A DNA stretch of 64,000 nt from Candidatus Nomurabacteria bacterium RIFOXYD2_FULL_35_12. GTDB taxonomy: Bacteria; Patescibacteriota; Minisyncoccia; Phycocordibacterales; UBA9973. Location: positions 6,735 through 70,734 of the forward strand of contig MFWK01000022.1 in NCBI GenBank assembly GCA_001786365.1, written 5' to 3'. This document shows, piece after piece, positions 25,697 through 33,988 of this stretch (positions are counted from its first letter, which is position 1; every line of letters begins with the position of its first letter). The notes beneath the pieces were generated by a model. That model was not told the origin of the DNA. It was given only the letters and a program-made list of their open reading frames with translations, and searched no databases. The position numbers and the translations under genes were made by a program.

Positions 25697-26551
25697 CTAT
25701 CGAGTGAACTTGTAATATACCTTATTTCCGAACCTTAAATCAATATATTGTAATAAGGTGTATTTATTCTTTAAATTAGACAAGAGAGGTTCTGTACTGA
25801 TGGCTGACTCTAAATTTTCAGCCACATTTTTGAAATCAGAATCAATTTTAAAAATTAAATATGGTTCTTTTGATATTTTATTTTTAACGGAAAGGAATAT
25901 TTTTACATCACCATTATTTAAAATATACAAAGAAATAGGCTTGAATCCCATTGTTACCAACACATCTTTAAAATCAACTAGTTGCTTAAAATTTTCCTTT
26001 GAGAAATAGTTTTCATTATCTACCGGACCATAAAACTTAAAATATACTTCTCCAGAGAAATATGGCGCTTCGTCAAAAATATAACCACTTTCATCCACAA
26101 AATAACACTTTTTATCAGAAGAAATTAAATCTTCCTTTACATTTCCACACCATGTATACAATGCTTCCCTCTCAGTCAAAGATATTTCTAAAGTTTTTAT
26201 GTTTTTTACACCAACACTGATGTCTTTGATTCTTTTAAAAGAATTTTCTAGATTAGTTTTTATTATATTCTGTGGATAAAACAAAAAATTAGTCTTTGGG
26301 AAAAACCAGAAATAATTTCCCGCAAGCTCTTTGTCTACAATCTCTTTGATTAGTTTTGTTTCAATGGCCTTATTTCCATTTATCTCTATTTTATTTATAT
26401 TTAAATTAGAATCACGAGAAATAAAAACAATAGAACCTAGAATAACTGCAATTAAGAATAAAGAAATAAAAATTTTATATAAAAAAATTCTTCTTCGACG
26501 TTTTTTTAACTCCAAAAGACCGGGAGAATTTAAAATATATCTTTTTCGCAT
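25697..26551 (-). CDS. ftsQ: FtsQ/DivIB-like cell-division protein
   Basis: A basic cytoplasmic start (KKRRRRIFLYK) leads into one membrane helix (about 25-45). A POTRA-like segment follows (INKIEINGNKAIETKLIKEIV), and the end has YIDLRFGNKVYYKF, which is the typical FtsQ closing strand. FtsQ links early and late division proteins at the septum. The 284-residue length is usual. The middle sequence is divergent, so the call rests on layout and the C-terminal motif. Confidence 0.75.
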   Translation of the reverse strand: MRKRYILNSPGLLELKKRRRRIFLYKIFISLFLIAVILGSIVFISRDSNLNINKIEINGNKAIETKLIKEIVDKELAGNYFWFFPKTNFLFYPQNIIKTNLENSFKRIKDISVGVKNIKTLEISLTEREALYTWCGNVKEDLISSDKKCYFVDESGYIFDEAPYFSGEVYFKFYGPVDNENYFSKENFKQLVDFKDVLVTMGFKPISLYILNNGDVKIFLSVKNKISKEPYLIFKIDSDFKNVAENLESAISTEPLLSNLKNKYTLLQYIDLRFGNKVYYKFTR

Positions 26552-26580
26552 TCTATTTACTTTATAACTTTAAGAACTTT

Positions 26581-27846
26581 CTACTTTATAAACTCTCTAT
26601 TACCCATATACTTTCTCAAAACTTCTGGAATTTTTACAGAGCCATCAGCTTGCTGGAAATTTTCCACTATTGCCTCAATTATTCTAGGAGTAGCCACAGC
26701 TGTATTGTTTAAAGAATGAGCATATTTTAATTTTCCATCTGCATCTTTATATCTAATATTCAAACGTCTAGTTTGAAAATCATGAAAATAAGAAGCTGAA
26801 TGAGTCTCTCTGTATTTGTTTTGAGAAGGCATCCAAACTTCGATATCGTATTTCTTTACTTGTCCGAGGCCTAAGTCTCCACCACAGTTTGCAACTATAT
26901 GATAAGGCAAATTTAATGCTATAAGTAAATCCTCTACATTTTTTGTAATTTCTTCGTGAAATTTTACACTCTCTTCATGATTAGCTTCACACAATACTAC
27001 TTGTTCTAGTTTATAAAACTCATGCACTCTAAAAAATCCTTTAACATCTTTACCATGACTTCCTGCTTCTCTACGAAAACAAGTAGAAAATGCGGCAAAT
27101 TTTATAGGAAATTTTGTTTTATCCAAAACCTCATTTGAATAATAAGACATAGTTGCGACTTCCCCAGTACCAGCCAAATAATCACCGTCTTGAGTCTTAT
27201 ATAGGTCATCTTCTCCACCTGGAATGTATCCTGTACCAACCAAAGAAGCCTTTTTTACGAGCGATGGCACAATCATCGGAATAAAACCCTTACTAACTAA
27301 ACTATCAAAAAAGAATTGCCATAATGCAAAAGCCAAGAGTGCCCCTTCATTTTTCAAAAAATAACCTCTAAAGCCTGCAACTTTCGTGCCACGCTCAAAA
27401 TCTGCAAGATCCAAGTCACTTATTAAAGTTAATTGATTCTTTATTTCAAAATTAAAAATAGGTTTTTCTCCGCCAACTTTTACTTCTTTATTTTCTGCAT
27501 CACTGGATCCTTCTGGCACAGATATATCTGGCACATTTGGCACACTCAGCATCATCTTCTGCCATTCTTCCATTATTGTTTTCAGTTTTTCTTCTTTTGA
27601 TTTAATATCTTCCTTCACCACCCGCATTTCTTCAATGAGCTGAATTTTTAGCGCTGAATCTTGATTGCGAACTATGTCGTTTGAAACTTTGTTTACTTCT
27701 GAACGGAGCTCTTCTACTTCTTTTAATATTTTTAAGCGTTCATCATCGAGAGCTATGAGTTTAGTTATGTCTATATCCACGCGCTTTTTCTTTGCGCCCT
27801 CTTGCACTATCTCTTTATTTTCACGAATAAATTTGATGTCTAGCAT
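26581..27846 (-). CDS. serS: Seryl-tRNA synthetase
   Basis: This class II synthetase charges tRNA-Ser. The N-terminal long coiled-coil arm covers about residues 28-105, the motif 2 region reads FSTCFRREAGSHGKDVKGFFRVHEFYKLEQV, and motif 3 near the end includes NNTAVATPRIIEAIVENFQ. The 421-residue length is standard. A consensus promoter overlaps that of the divergent dprA. Confidence 0.97.
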   Translation of the reverse strand: MLDIKFIRENKEIVQEGAKKKRVDIDITKLIALDDERLKILKEVEELRSEVNKVSNDIVRNQDSALKIQLIEEMRVVKEDIKSKEEKLKTIMEEWQKMMLSVPNVPDISVPEGSSDAENKEVKVGGEKPIFNFEIKNQLTLISDLDLADFERGTKVAGFRGYFLKNEGALLAFALWQFFFDSLVSKGFIPMIVPSLVKKASLVGTGYIPGGEDDLYKTQDGDYLAGTGEVATMSYYSNEVLDKTKFPIKFAAFSTCFRREAGSHGKDVKGFFRVHEFYKLEQVVLCEANHEESVKFHEEITKNVEDLLIALNLPYHIVANCGGDLGLGQVKKYDIEVWMPSQNKYRETHSASYFHDFQTRRLNIRYKDADGKLKYAHSLNNTAVATPRIIEAIVENFQQADGSVKIPEVLRKYMGNREFIK

Positions 27847-27882
27847 AAATTAGGTTCTAGCTTCTAGTAGCTAGGTTCTAGT

Positions 27883-27911
27883 ATTATACATTAATACTGT
27901 TATAATTACAA
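27883..27911 (-). promoter_or_regulatory. serS promoter, overlapping the dprA -10
   Basis: On the minus strand TTGTAA (27911-27906) and TATAAT (27888-27883) are 17 bp apart. The plus-strand TATAAT of dprA at 27901-27906 lies in the same segment, so the two polymerases would compete. A direct repeat AGGTTCTAG occurs twice next to it (27852-27860 and 27873-27881). Confidence 0.6.
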
Positions 27912-27912
27912 A

Positions 27913-28776
27913 ATGCAAATCAGAAAATTACCAAAAAGTAAATTTCCAAAGGCACTTTTGGAAATTCCTCAACCTCCGGAGAATCTCTGGATTATTGGAG
28001 AATTACCAACTGATAAAAATCTAATTTACTTGAGTGTCGTGGGTTCGCGCAAGTTTACCACCTATGGACGCGAAGCCTGTGAAAAAATAATTACCGGATT
28101 AAAAGGCTATCCTATAGTGATTGTTTCCGGTTTTGCTATGGGTATAGATACTATTGCGCACAAAGCAGCAATGCGAGCCGGACTCAAAACAATGGTTTTC
28201 CCCGGTTCCGGACTTTCTGATAAAGCAATCTATCCAAAAACAAATGTACAACTAATGCGTGAAGTTGTAGAAAATGGCGGATGCCTTCTATCAGAATTTG
28301 AACCGGATTTTATGGCAACACAATGGGGTTTCCCGATGAGAAATAGATTGATGGCAGGAATCTCAAAAGCTGTACTCATAATAGAAGCGGAAGAAAGGTC
28401 TGGCACCCTCATTACCGCTCGACTAACTACAGAATACAACAGAGATTTATTAGTTGTGCCTGGATCAATTTTTTCTTCAAATTCAAATGGAACAAATAGA
28501 TTATTAAAACAAGGAGCAACGCCTGTCGCCAATTCCGAAGACGTTTTAGAAGCGCTTGGTTTTGAATTACCAAAAGATGAAGAAAAACAAAAAAAGCTTT
28601 TTGCTGATTTATCACCGGAGGAGAAAAAAATTGTAGCCCTACTTCGTGAACCAATACCTCGAGATGATTTAATTCGAGAAATGAAGATACCAATACCTAC
28701 TGCAAATGCCATGCTGACTGTGATGGAAATCAAAGGACTAATCAAGGAAGAAATGGGTGAAGTGAGACTCATATAA
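27913..28776 (+). CDS. dprA: DNA-processing protein A
   Basis: DprA loads RecA on incoming single-stranded DNA during natural transformation. The Rossmann core shows VGSRKFTTYGREACE near residue 43, VSGFAMGIDTIAHKAAM, VFPGSGL, and the WGFPMRNRLMAGISKAVLIIEAEERSGTL stretch. The last ~65 residues form a winged helix (LREPIPRDDLIREMKIP). TATAAT ends 6 bases before the ATG, so the transcript is probably leaderless. Its presence agrees with competence in CPR bacteria. Confidence 0.94.
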   Translation: MQIRKLPKSKFPKALLEIPQPPENLWIIGELPTDKNLIYLSVVGSRKFTTYGREACEKIITGLKGYPIVIVSGFAMGIDTIAHKAAMRAGLKTMVFPGSGLSDKAIYPKTNVQLMREVVENGGCLLSEFEPDFMATQWGFPMRNRLMAGISKAVLIIEAEERSGTLITARLTTEYNRDLLVVPGSIFSSNSNGTNRLLKQGATPVANSEDVLEALGFELPKDEEKQKKLFADLSPEEKKIVALLREPIPRDDLIREMKIPIPTANAMLTVMEIKGLIKEEMGEVRLI

Positions 28777-28818
28777 TTTGCATTGTAAAACTATTTCGTG
28801 TAATACTGTGTGAAATGA

Positions 28819-28938
28819 ATCCCGTTAGAAGTCGCGGTCGCGAATTTTATTTGGGATAATTGTATAAATTGTTTATTAAATTAATTAGCGGGGATAGGTT
28901 TTTCAAAAGAAAGACCGCGACCTGCTTCTAAGCGGGAT
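28819..28938. repeat. CCCGTTAGAAG-family palindrome ending at the topA start codon
   Basis: ATCCCGTTAGAAGTCGCGGTC at the left pairs with GACCGCGACCTGCTTCTAAGC then GGGAT at the right, around about 70 AT-rich bases. The right arm includes the AT of the topA ATG. Related copies precede frr (46251-46377) and mreB (50027-50147) in the same relation to the start codon, and a short one lies inside atpG. Confidence 0.85.
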
Positions 28939-31222
28939 GAAATTATTAATTGTTGAGTCACCATCAAAAGCAAAAACAATCGAGAAATACTTGTCCGCCG
29001 ATTCAGGGGCGGATCGAGATCATTTTACTGTGCGTGCATCGGTGGGACACATTCGCGATTTACCGAAATCAAATAAAATAGCAATAGACATAGAAGCAGG
29101 CTTTGTCCCCCATTATGAAATTTCAAAAGGAAAAGAAAAAATTGTTCACGAATTGCAAAGCTTGGCTGAAAAAGCGACTGAAATATTACTAGCGACAGAC
29201 CCCGACCGTGAAGGAGAAGCTATCGCTTGGCATATAGAAACTCTTTTAAAGGCTGATAAAAAAGTGGAAGCTCCTATTAAGCGAGTGACTTTTCATGAAA
29301 TCACCAAAGAAGCAGTTCTCGAAGCCATAGAACATCCTCGCAAGATTGATACAGCCTTACGCAAAGCCCAAGAAGCGCGTAGAGTCTTGGATCGTCTTGT
29401 AGGCTATGACCTTTCTGGTTTAATTTGGAAAAAGGTTCGTTATGGACTTTCTGCCGGGCGTGTTCAATCCCCTGCGCTTCGCATAATCATGGAACGTGAG
29501 CGTGAGATACGAGCATTCGTGCCGGAAAAATTCTGGAAGCTTTTAGGATTATTTGAAACTGTTAAAAAAGAAAAAATAACTTTAGAATGTTCAGAAGAAC
29601 CAAGAGACAGAAAACTTGTAGACAAAATACTTGAAAATGGTAAAAAGGGAACTTGGATAATTAACAACGTAAAAGAATCCGAACAGAAACGTTCCCCTCG
29701 CGCACCTTTTACTACTTCTACCTTGCAACAAACTGCTAGCTCTCGACTCGGCTACTCGCCTTCCCGCACAATGCAGATAGCGCAGAAACTTTATGAAGCC
29801 GGACATATCACATATATGCGAACCGATAGCACAAACCTTTCCGCTATAGCGCAAGGACAAATTGTTTCTTTTATTAAAAATAAATATGGAAAAGAATATG
29901 CAGAAGGAAGAATTTATAAAACTAAATCAAAAAATGCGCAGGAAGCCCATGAAGCAATTCGCCCTACACATATAGACAAACTTATCGCTGGGACTGAAGA
30001 CCAAGATAGGTTATATAGATTAATATGGGAACGAGCTATTTCTTCCCAAATGACTGACGCAAAGTTATTAAAAACAAAAATTTCTGCAATTATTAAAGAT
30101 CACGAAGATTTACCAAACTTTTCTGCTAACGGCTCCCGTTTACTTTTCCCTGGATGGCTCAAAGTAGATGCTGATGCTCGTGGCGATGATGTAGAATTAC
30201 CTAAATGTAATGTCGGAGAAGAATTAAAACTGATAAATCTTTCAAGTGAAGAAAAATTTACTGAACCTCCAGATAGATATAGCGAAGCAGGCCTTGTCAA
30301 AGAATTAGAAGCTAGAGGAATCGGAAGACCATCCACCTATGCGTCTATTATGAGAACAATAGAAGACAGGGGCTATGTAAACAAAGAAGGAAAAACATTA
30401 TTCCCTACTGATGTTGGCGAAGTTGTTTCTGATTTCTTAGAAAAACATTTTATGAATTACATCTCCGATAGCTTTACGGCAGAGATGGAAGATGAACTCG
30501 ATGAAATCTCTCGAGGTGAACGTGAATATGAGAAAACATTGAAAGATTTCTATGGACCATTCTTAAAAGATGTAAAATCAAAAGAAAAACTAGAAAAAGC
30601 TACAAATTTGGGTGATGCTCCAGAAAATATAAAATGTCCAAAATGTAGATCAACTATGATTATAAAACTCTCACGCGGAGGGAAATTTTACTCTTGTTCA
30701 AAATATCCGGATTGTGATGGAGCCTTGATGCTCGATGGAACAGAATTAAAAGGACCAGAAGAAACTGGAGAAAAATGTCCTGAATGTGGCGACCCCGAAG
30801 GAAAACAAACTTCCAACGGGGCAGGGGAAAAAGGAAAATCTAAATCAAAAGGAGGTGTGTTAGTTATTAGACAGAGACGAGATGGCACCGGTACTTTTAT
30901 TTCTTGCTCGCGTTATCCAAAATGTAAATTTATAAAAAGTGACAAAGCAGACGAAGAAAAAAAGAAAACGGGTGTACTTTGCCCTATTTGTAAAACTGGA
31001 GACATCAGCGAGCGTCGTGGACGATTCGGAATTTTTTATTCCTGTTCAAATTATCCAAAATGCAAATTTGCCATAAAAGCAAAACCAACAGGTAAAATAT
31101 GTAAAGAATGCGGAAGCTTGATGATGGAAGGCACAAAAACCATTCCCGAAAGATGCAGTAATAAATCTTGCCCTCAACACAATCCACATAAATTACTCAA
31201 GAAAGGTTTAAGCATTGAGTAA
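28937..31222 (+). CDS. topA: DNA topoisomerase I
   Basis: It relaxes negative supercoils. The TOPRIM domain starts LLIVESPSKAKTIEKYL and has TDPDREGEAIAWH. The catalytic Tyr is in GHITYMRTDSTN. Four C-terminal zinc modules follow: CPKC..CSKYPDC, CPEC..CSRYPKC, CPIC..CSNYPKC and CKEC..CSNKSC. The 761-residue length is typical. A small palindrome inserts about seven residues (SADSGAD, about 20-26) after KTIEKYL, where the family normally has just a Gly and a few residues before FTV. The start codon lies at the end of a larger palindrome and has no separate ribosome-binding site. Confidence 0.96.
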   Translation: MKLLIVESPSKAKTIEKYLSADSGADRDHFTVRASVGHIRDLPKSNKIAIDIEAGFVPHYEISKGKEKIVHELQSLAEKATEILLATDPDREGEAIAWHIETLLKADKKVEAPIKRVTFHEITKEAVLEAIEHPRKIDTALRKAQEARRVLDRLVGYDLSGLIWKKVRYGLSAGRVQSPALRIIMEREREIRAFVPEKFWKLLGLFETVKKEKITLECSEEPRDRKLVDKILENGKKGTWIINNVKESEQKRSPRAPFTTSTLQQTASSRLGYSPSRTMQIAQKLYEAGHITYMRTDSTNLSAIAQGQIVSFIKNKYGKEYAEGRIYKTKSKNAQEAHEAIRPTHIDKLIAGTEDQDRLYRLIWERAISSQMTDAKLLKTKISAIIKDHEDLPNFSANGSRLLFPGWLKVDADARGDDVELPKCNVGEELKLINLSSEEKFTEPPDRYSEAGLVKELEARGIGRPSTYASIMRTIEDRGYVNKEGKTLFPTDVGEVVSDFLEKHFMNYISDSFTAEMEDELDEISRGEREYEKTLKDFYGPFLKDVKSKEKLEKATNLGDAPENIKCPKCRSTMIIKLSRGGKFYSCSKYPDCDGALMLDGTELKGPEETGEKCPECGDPEGKQTSNGAGEKGKSKSKGGVLVIRQRRDGTGTFISCSRYPKCKFIKSDKADEEKKKTGVLCPICKTGDISERRGRFGIFYSCSNYPKCKFAIKAKPTGKICKECGSLMMEGTKTIPERCSNKSCPQHNPHKLLKKGLSIE
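28994..29013. repeat. Short TCCGCC/GGCGGA palindrome inside topA
   Basis: TCCGCCGATTCAGGGGCGGA encodes the extra residues SADSGAD near the TopA N-terminus. It looks like a single-hairpin relative of the elements in purQ and the acetolactate-synthase-like gene. Confidence 0.55.
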
Positions 31223-31241
31223 AACTCAATATTAAAAAAAA

Positions 31242-31270
31242 TTGAAGCTTAGCCCACCTTGGGCTATAAT
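31242..31270 (+). promoter_or_regulatory. Promoter of the RelA/SpoT gene
   Basis: TTGAAG (31242-31247), 17-bp spacer containing the small hairpin AGCCCACCTTGGGCT, and TATAAT (31265-31270). The ATG at 31277 is 6 bases beyond the -10, which points to a leaderless transcript. Confidence 0.7.
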
Positions 31271-31276
31271 GCCTTT

Positions 31277-32746
31277 ATGGCAAATGTTAAGGAAGTAATA
31301 AACCTTATTTCTGGAGGAATAAGTAAAAAGGAGAAAGAACTTATAGAAAAAGCCTATAAATATGCAGAAGATGCGCATGAAGGTCAAAAAAGATTAAGCG
31401 GAGATCCATATTTTATTCACCCCTTTGAAACTGCAAAGATTTTAGCTTCACTCGGAATGGATACCCAAACTATCGTGGGTGGATTTTTACATGATATTTT
31501 AGAGGATACAAAAATTACAGAGAAAAATGTAGAAGAAGAATTTGGTTCTGAAGTATTATTTTTGGTTAAAGGCGCGACAAATTTAGGTAAATTAAAATAT
31601 CGAGGACGAGAAAGATATGTAGAAAGTTTGAGAAAATTTTTCTTTGCGATGGCAAAAGATCTACGTGTAGTTATAATAAAATTTGCAGACAGACTTCATA
31701 ATTTAAGAACATTACAATATCAAAGAGAAGACAAAAGGAAAAGAATTGCCATAGAATCTATTGAAGTTTATGCTCCACTTGCAAACCGTCTTGGAATGGG
31801 AAAACTAAAAGGCCAATTAGAAGATGCCGCTTTTCCATATGCTTATCCAAAAGAATATGCGCAAACTGAAGAAATAATAAAAGAAAAAAAAGATTTATAT
31901 AAAAAAAATCTATCTGAAATACAAAAACAACTTGAAAAAGAACTACTAAAAAATAAAGTGAAAATAATTGAGGTAGACCACAGAATGAAACGCAAATATA
32001 GTTTATGGAAAAAACTTGTAAAACGTGAAATGGATTTAGAGAAAGTATATGACATAATTGCCTTACGTATCGTGCTCGAAACTGTGGAAGACTGTTATAA
32101 AGTGCTCGGAATAATTCATTCTATTTGGAATCCATTACCCGGAAGAATAAAAGATTATATAGCTCTTCCAAAGCCAAATGGCTATCGTTCCATTCACACT
32201 ACAATCTTTACCGGTTCAGGTGATGCGGCTGAAATCCAAATAAGAACGAAAGAAATGCATGCCGAAGCGGCGCATGGCATTGTCGCGCATTTTGCTTACA
32301 AAGAAGATAAAGAAAAAAAAGTTAAAAACGACAAATTAAAATTTAAGTGGCTTGAAGAACTAAAAGAAATAAACTATACACCGAGTGAACCTCAAAAATT
32401 TCTAGAGCATTTAAAAACAGATTTCTTTAATGACCGTATTTTTGTCTTTACTCCCGAAGGAGATGTCATAGATCTACCTGAAGATTCGAGTCCTATAGAT
32501 TTTGCTTATTCAATACATTCAGCTATTGGAGACCATATTTCTGGCGCAAAAATTAATGGAAAGATGAGTCAAATTTATTCAAAATTAAAAAATAGAGATA
32601 TTGTGGAAATAATTAAGAAAAAAGATGCTCACCCATCAGGAAAATGGCTCGAATATGTGAAAACAACCATTGCAAAAAAACATATAAAGTCATATTTAGA
32701 AAAAAATAATCTAGCAAACAAGCTTAAATCTTTTGGTAAATCTTAA
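31277..32746 (+). CDS. spoT: RelA/SpoT-family (p)ppGpp synthetase/hydrolase
   Basis: It makes and degrades the alarmone (p)ppGpp. The HD hydrolase domain has FIHPFETAKIL and FLHDILEDT (His72-Asp73), so hydrolysis should be active. The synthetase domain shows GRIKDYIALPKPNGYRSIHT and AEIQIRTKEMH. A TGS domain is near residues 375-445. The regulatory ACT/RIS end is missing, giving 489 residues instead of ~720. A TTG at 31259 is in frame but lies within the -10 element, so the ATG at 31277 is used. Confidence 0.92.
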   Translation: MANVKEVINLISGGISKKEKELIEKAYKYAEDAHEGQKRLSGDPYFIHPFETAKILASLGMDTQTIVGGFLHDILEDTKITEKNVEEEFGSEVLFLVKGATNLGKLKYRGRERYVESLRKFFFAMAKDLRVVIIKFADRLHNLRTLQYQREDKRKRIAIESIEVYAPLANRLGMGKLKGQLEDAAFPYAYPKEYAQTEEIIKEKKDLYKKNLSEIQKQLEKELLKNKVKIIEVDHRMKRKYSLWKKLVKREMDLEKVYDIIALRIVLETVEDCYKVLGIIHSIWNPLPGRIKDYIALPKPNGYRSIHTTIFTGSGDAAEIQIRTKEMHAEAAHGIVAHFAYKEDKEKKVKNDKLKFKWLEELKEINYTPSEPQKFLEHLKTDFFNDRIFVFTPEGDVIDLPEDSSPIDFAYSIHSAIGDHISGAKINGKMSQIYSKLKNRDIVEIIKKKDAHPSGKWLEYVKTTIAKKHIKSYLEKNNLANKLKSFGKS

Positions 32747-32747
32747 A

Positions 32748-33743
32748 CTATAAACTGAAATTTGAGATGTTGTATAAATCTACATCATCTTCTTTTTTTT
32801 CTTCATTAGATCTGTCGTCTAAAAGTGCATTTTCTGTTTTTTGATCAGTTTCATTTACTGCCTGTGAAGATAAATTTGCAATATGGTTTTCCAACATGTC
32901 ATTTGGCTTTTTTTCACTATTTGATTTTTGTATTAAATCTAAAATAGCGCGAAGGTCTTCAGTAGAAAAATAATCGATTTTAATTTGCCCGCCAAGCTCT
33001 TTTCTATCTATATGCACTCTGGTGCCCAATTTTTCTTGAAATTCTTCTTCTAATTCTACTATTTCTGGATCCGGCATAAATTCTTTCTTGCGAACTCTAT
33101 CAAAAGCTATTTTTCTAGCCAACCTCTCTGCTTCTCTAACTGTAATTTTCTTAAAAACAATTTCTTTAAAGAGCACTAATTGCTCTTCGGGATGATCAGC
33201 GAGCATTAAAATAGGCCTAGTGTGACCTTCGGTAATCTTGCCATCTCTTAGACCAGTCAAAATTTCTTCCGGTAAAGTCAAAATACGCAAGGAATTTGAA
33301 ACATATTCCCTACTTCTACCCATTTTCTTCGCAATTTCATTATGCGTAAACTTAAACTCGCTAGCTAAGCGAAAAAAAGCTCGAGCACGATCAACTACAT
33401 TTAAATCTTCTCGTTGTAAATTTTCAATAATAGCTAATTCTAGCTTCATTATAGCTGTATCTCCAGTTCGGATTATCACAGGCACTTGTGAGACATGAGC
33501 CAAAATAGCTGCACGAAGTCTACGTTCTCCGGCAATGAGTTCATATTCAGTAAGTAAACCACCTCCTTCTTTTTCCACTTCTACTCTAGAAACTGTGAGG
33601 GGTTGGAGCACTCCGTATTGTTTTATGGAATCCGCTAAATCTTGTAAACGTACTTCATCAAAATCCCGTCTAGGCTGATAAGGGTTTGGTTTTATTTTAT
33701 CGGTGTCAACCCAAAAAATTGAATTTGAATATAAATTAGACAT
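32748..33743 (-). CDS. parB: ParB/Spo0J-type chromosome partition protein
   Basis: ParB binds parS, spreads along DNA as a CTP-dependent clamp and recruits ParA and SMC. The N-domain has PNPYQPRRDFDE, GVLQPLTV and ELIAGERRLRAA (CTP-binding GERR). The HTH region reads THNEIAKKMGRSREYVSNSLRIL, followed by ITEGHTRPIL. The last ~60 residues are acidic and polar. parA is not adjacent, and I did not find a clear parS-like 16-mer. Its 3' end faces the RelA/SpoT gene with a 1-base gap. Confidence 0.93.
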   Translation of the reverse strand: MSNLYSNSIFWVDTDKIKPNPYQPRRDFDEVRLQDLADSIKQYGVLQPLTVSRVEVEKEGGGLLTEYELIAGERRLRAAILAHVSQVPVIIRTGDTAIMKLELAIIENLQREDLNVVDRARAFFRLASEFKFTHNEIAKKMGRSREYVSNSLRILTLPEEILTGLRDGKITEGHTRPILMLADHPEEQLVLFKEIVFKKITVREAERLARKIAFDRVRKKEFMPDPEIVELEEEFQEKLGTRVHIDRKELGGQIKIDYFSTEDLRAILDLIQKSNSEKKPNDMLENHIANLSSQAVNETDQKTENALLDDRSNEEKKEDDVDLYNISNFSL

Positions 33744-33779
33744 ACAATTATTTTAGCATATTTTTTTTATTTGCAATAA

Positions 33780-33808
33780 TTGATTTCAGCTTGATTTTCT
33801 AGTATATT
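33780..33808 (+). promoter_or_regulatory. tRNA-Leu promoter
   Basis: TTGATT (33780-33785), 17-bp spacer and TATATT (33803-33808), with the tRNA starting 10 bases downstream. Confidence 0.6.
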
Positions 33809-33817
33809 AAATAAATT

Positions 33818-33901
33818 GCCGGGGTGGCGAAATTGGTAACCGCAATTGACTCAAAATCAATCGGGGGCAACCCCTTGGGAGTTCGAGTCTCCCCCCCGGC
33901 A
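33818..33901 (+). tRNA. tRNA-Leu (CAA)
   Basis: Acceptor GCCGGGG pairs with CCCCGGC, discriminator A. The anticodon loop CTCAAAA gives CAA. The long variable arm CGGGGGCAACCCCTT and the T-loop TTCGAGT are typical of class II tRNA-Leu. CCA is not encoded. Confidence 0.95.
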
Positions 33902-33938
33902 CTAAGTTGGTATTTATAACAAAAAAAATAAGAAGGAC

Positions 33939-33947
33939 TTATCCACA
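33939..33947 (+). promoter_or_regulatory. Single DnaA-box-like sequence
   Basis: TTATCCACA matches the DnaA-box consensus exactly, in the gap between tRNA-Leu and the HTH-MurA gene, near parB. It is alone, so an origin is not supported; it could be chance or a DnaA regulatory site. Confidence 0.3.
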
Positions 33948-33953
33948 GCCTAT

Positions 33954-33981
33954 TTGCATTATCTCATATATGAGATATACT
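33954..33981 (+). promoter_or_regulatory. Promoter with 18-bp palindromic operator for the HTH-MurA gene
   Basis: TTGCAT (33954-33959) and TATACT (33976-33981) are 16 bp apart. The perfect palindrome TATCTCATATATGAGATA (33960-33977) fills the spacer and enters the -10. A dimeric XRE-type regulator bound there would block polymerase. The ATG at 33989 follows within 8 bases. Confidence 0.7.
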
Positions 33982-33988
33982 ATTGAAT

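Noticed and set aside
28819..28938. CRISPR array from the repeated palindromes
   Set aside because: The elements are dispersed, not tandem, and there are no cas genes or regular spacers.
33939..33947. Replication origin near parB
   Set aside because: Only one DnaA-box match was found, with no dnaA or dnaN gene and no AT-rich repeat cluster. The second match (TGTGGATAA near 26270) is inside the ftsQ-like gene.
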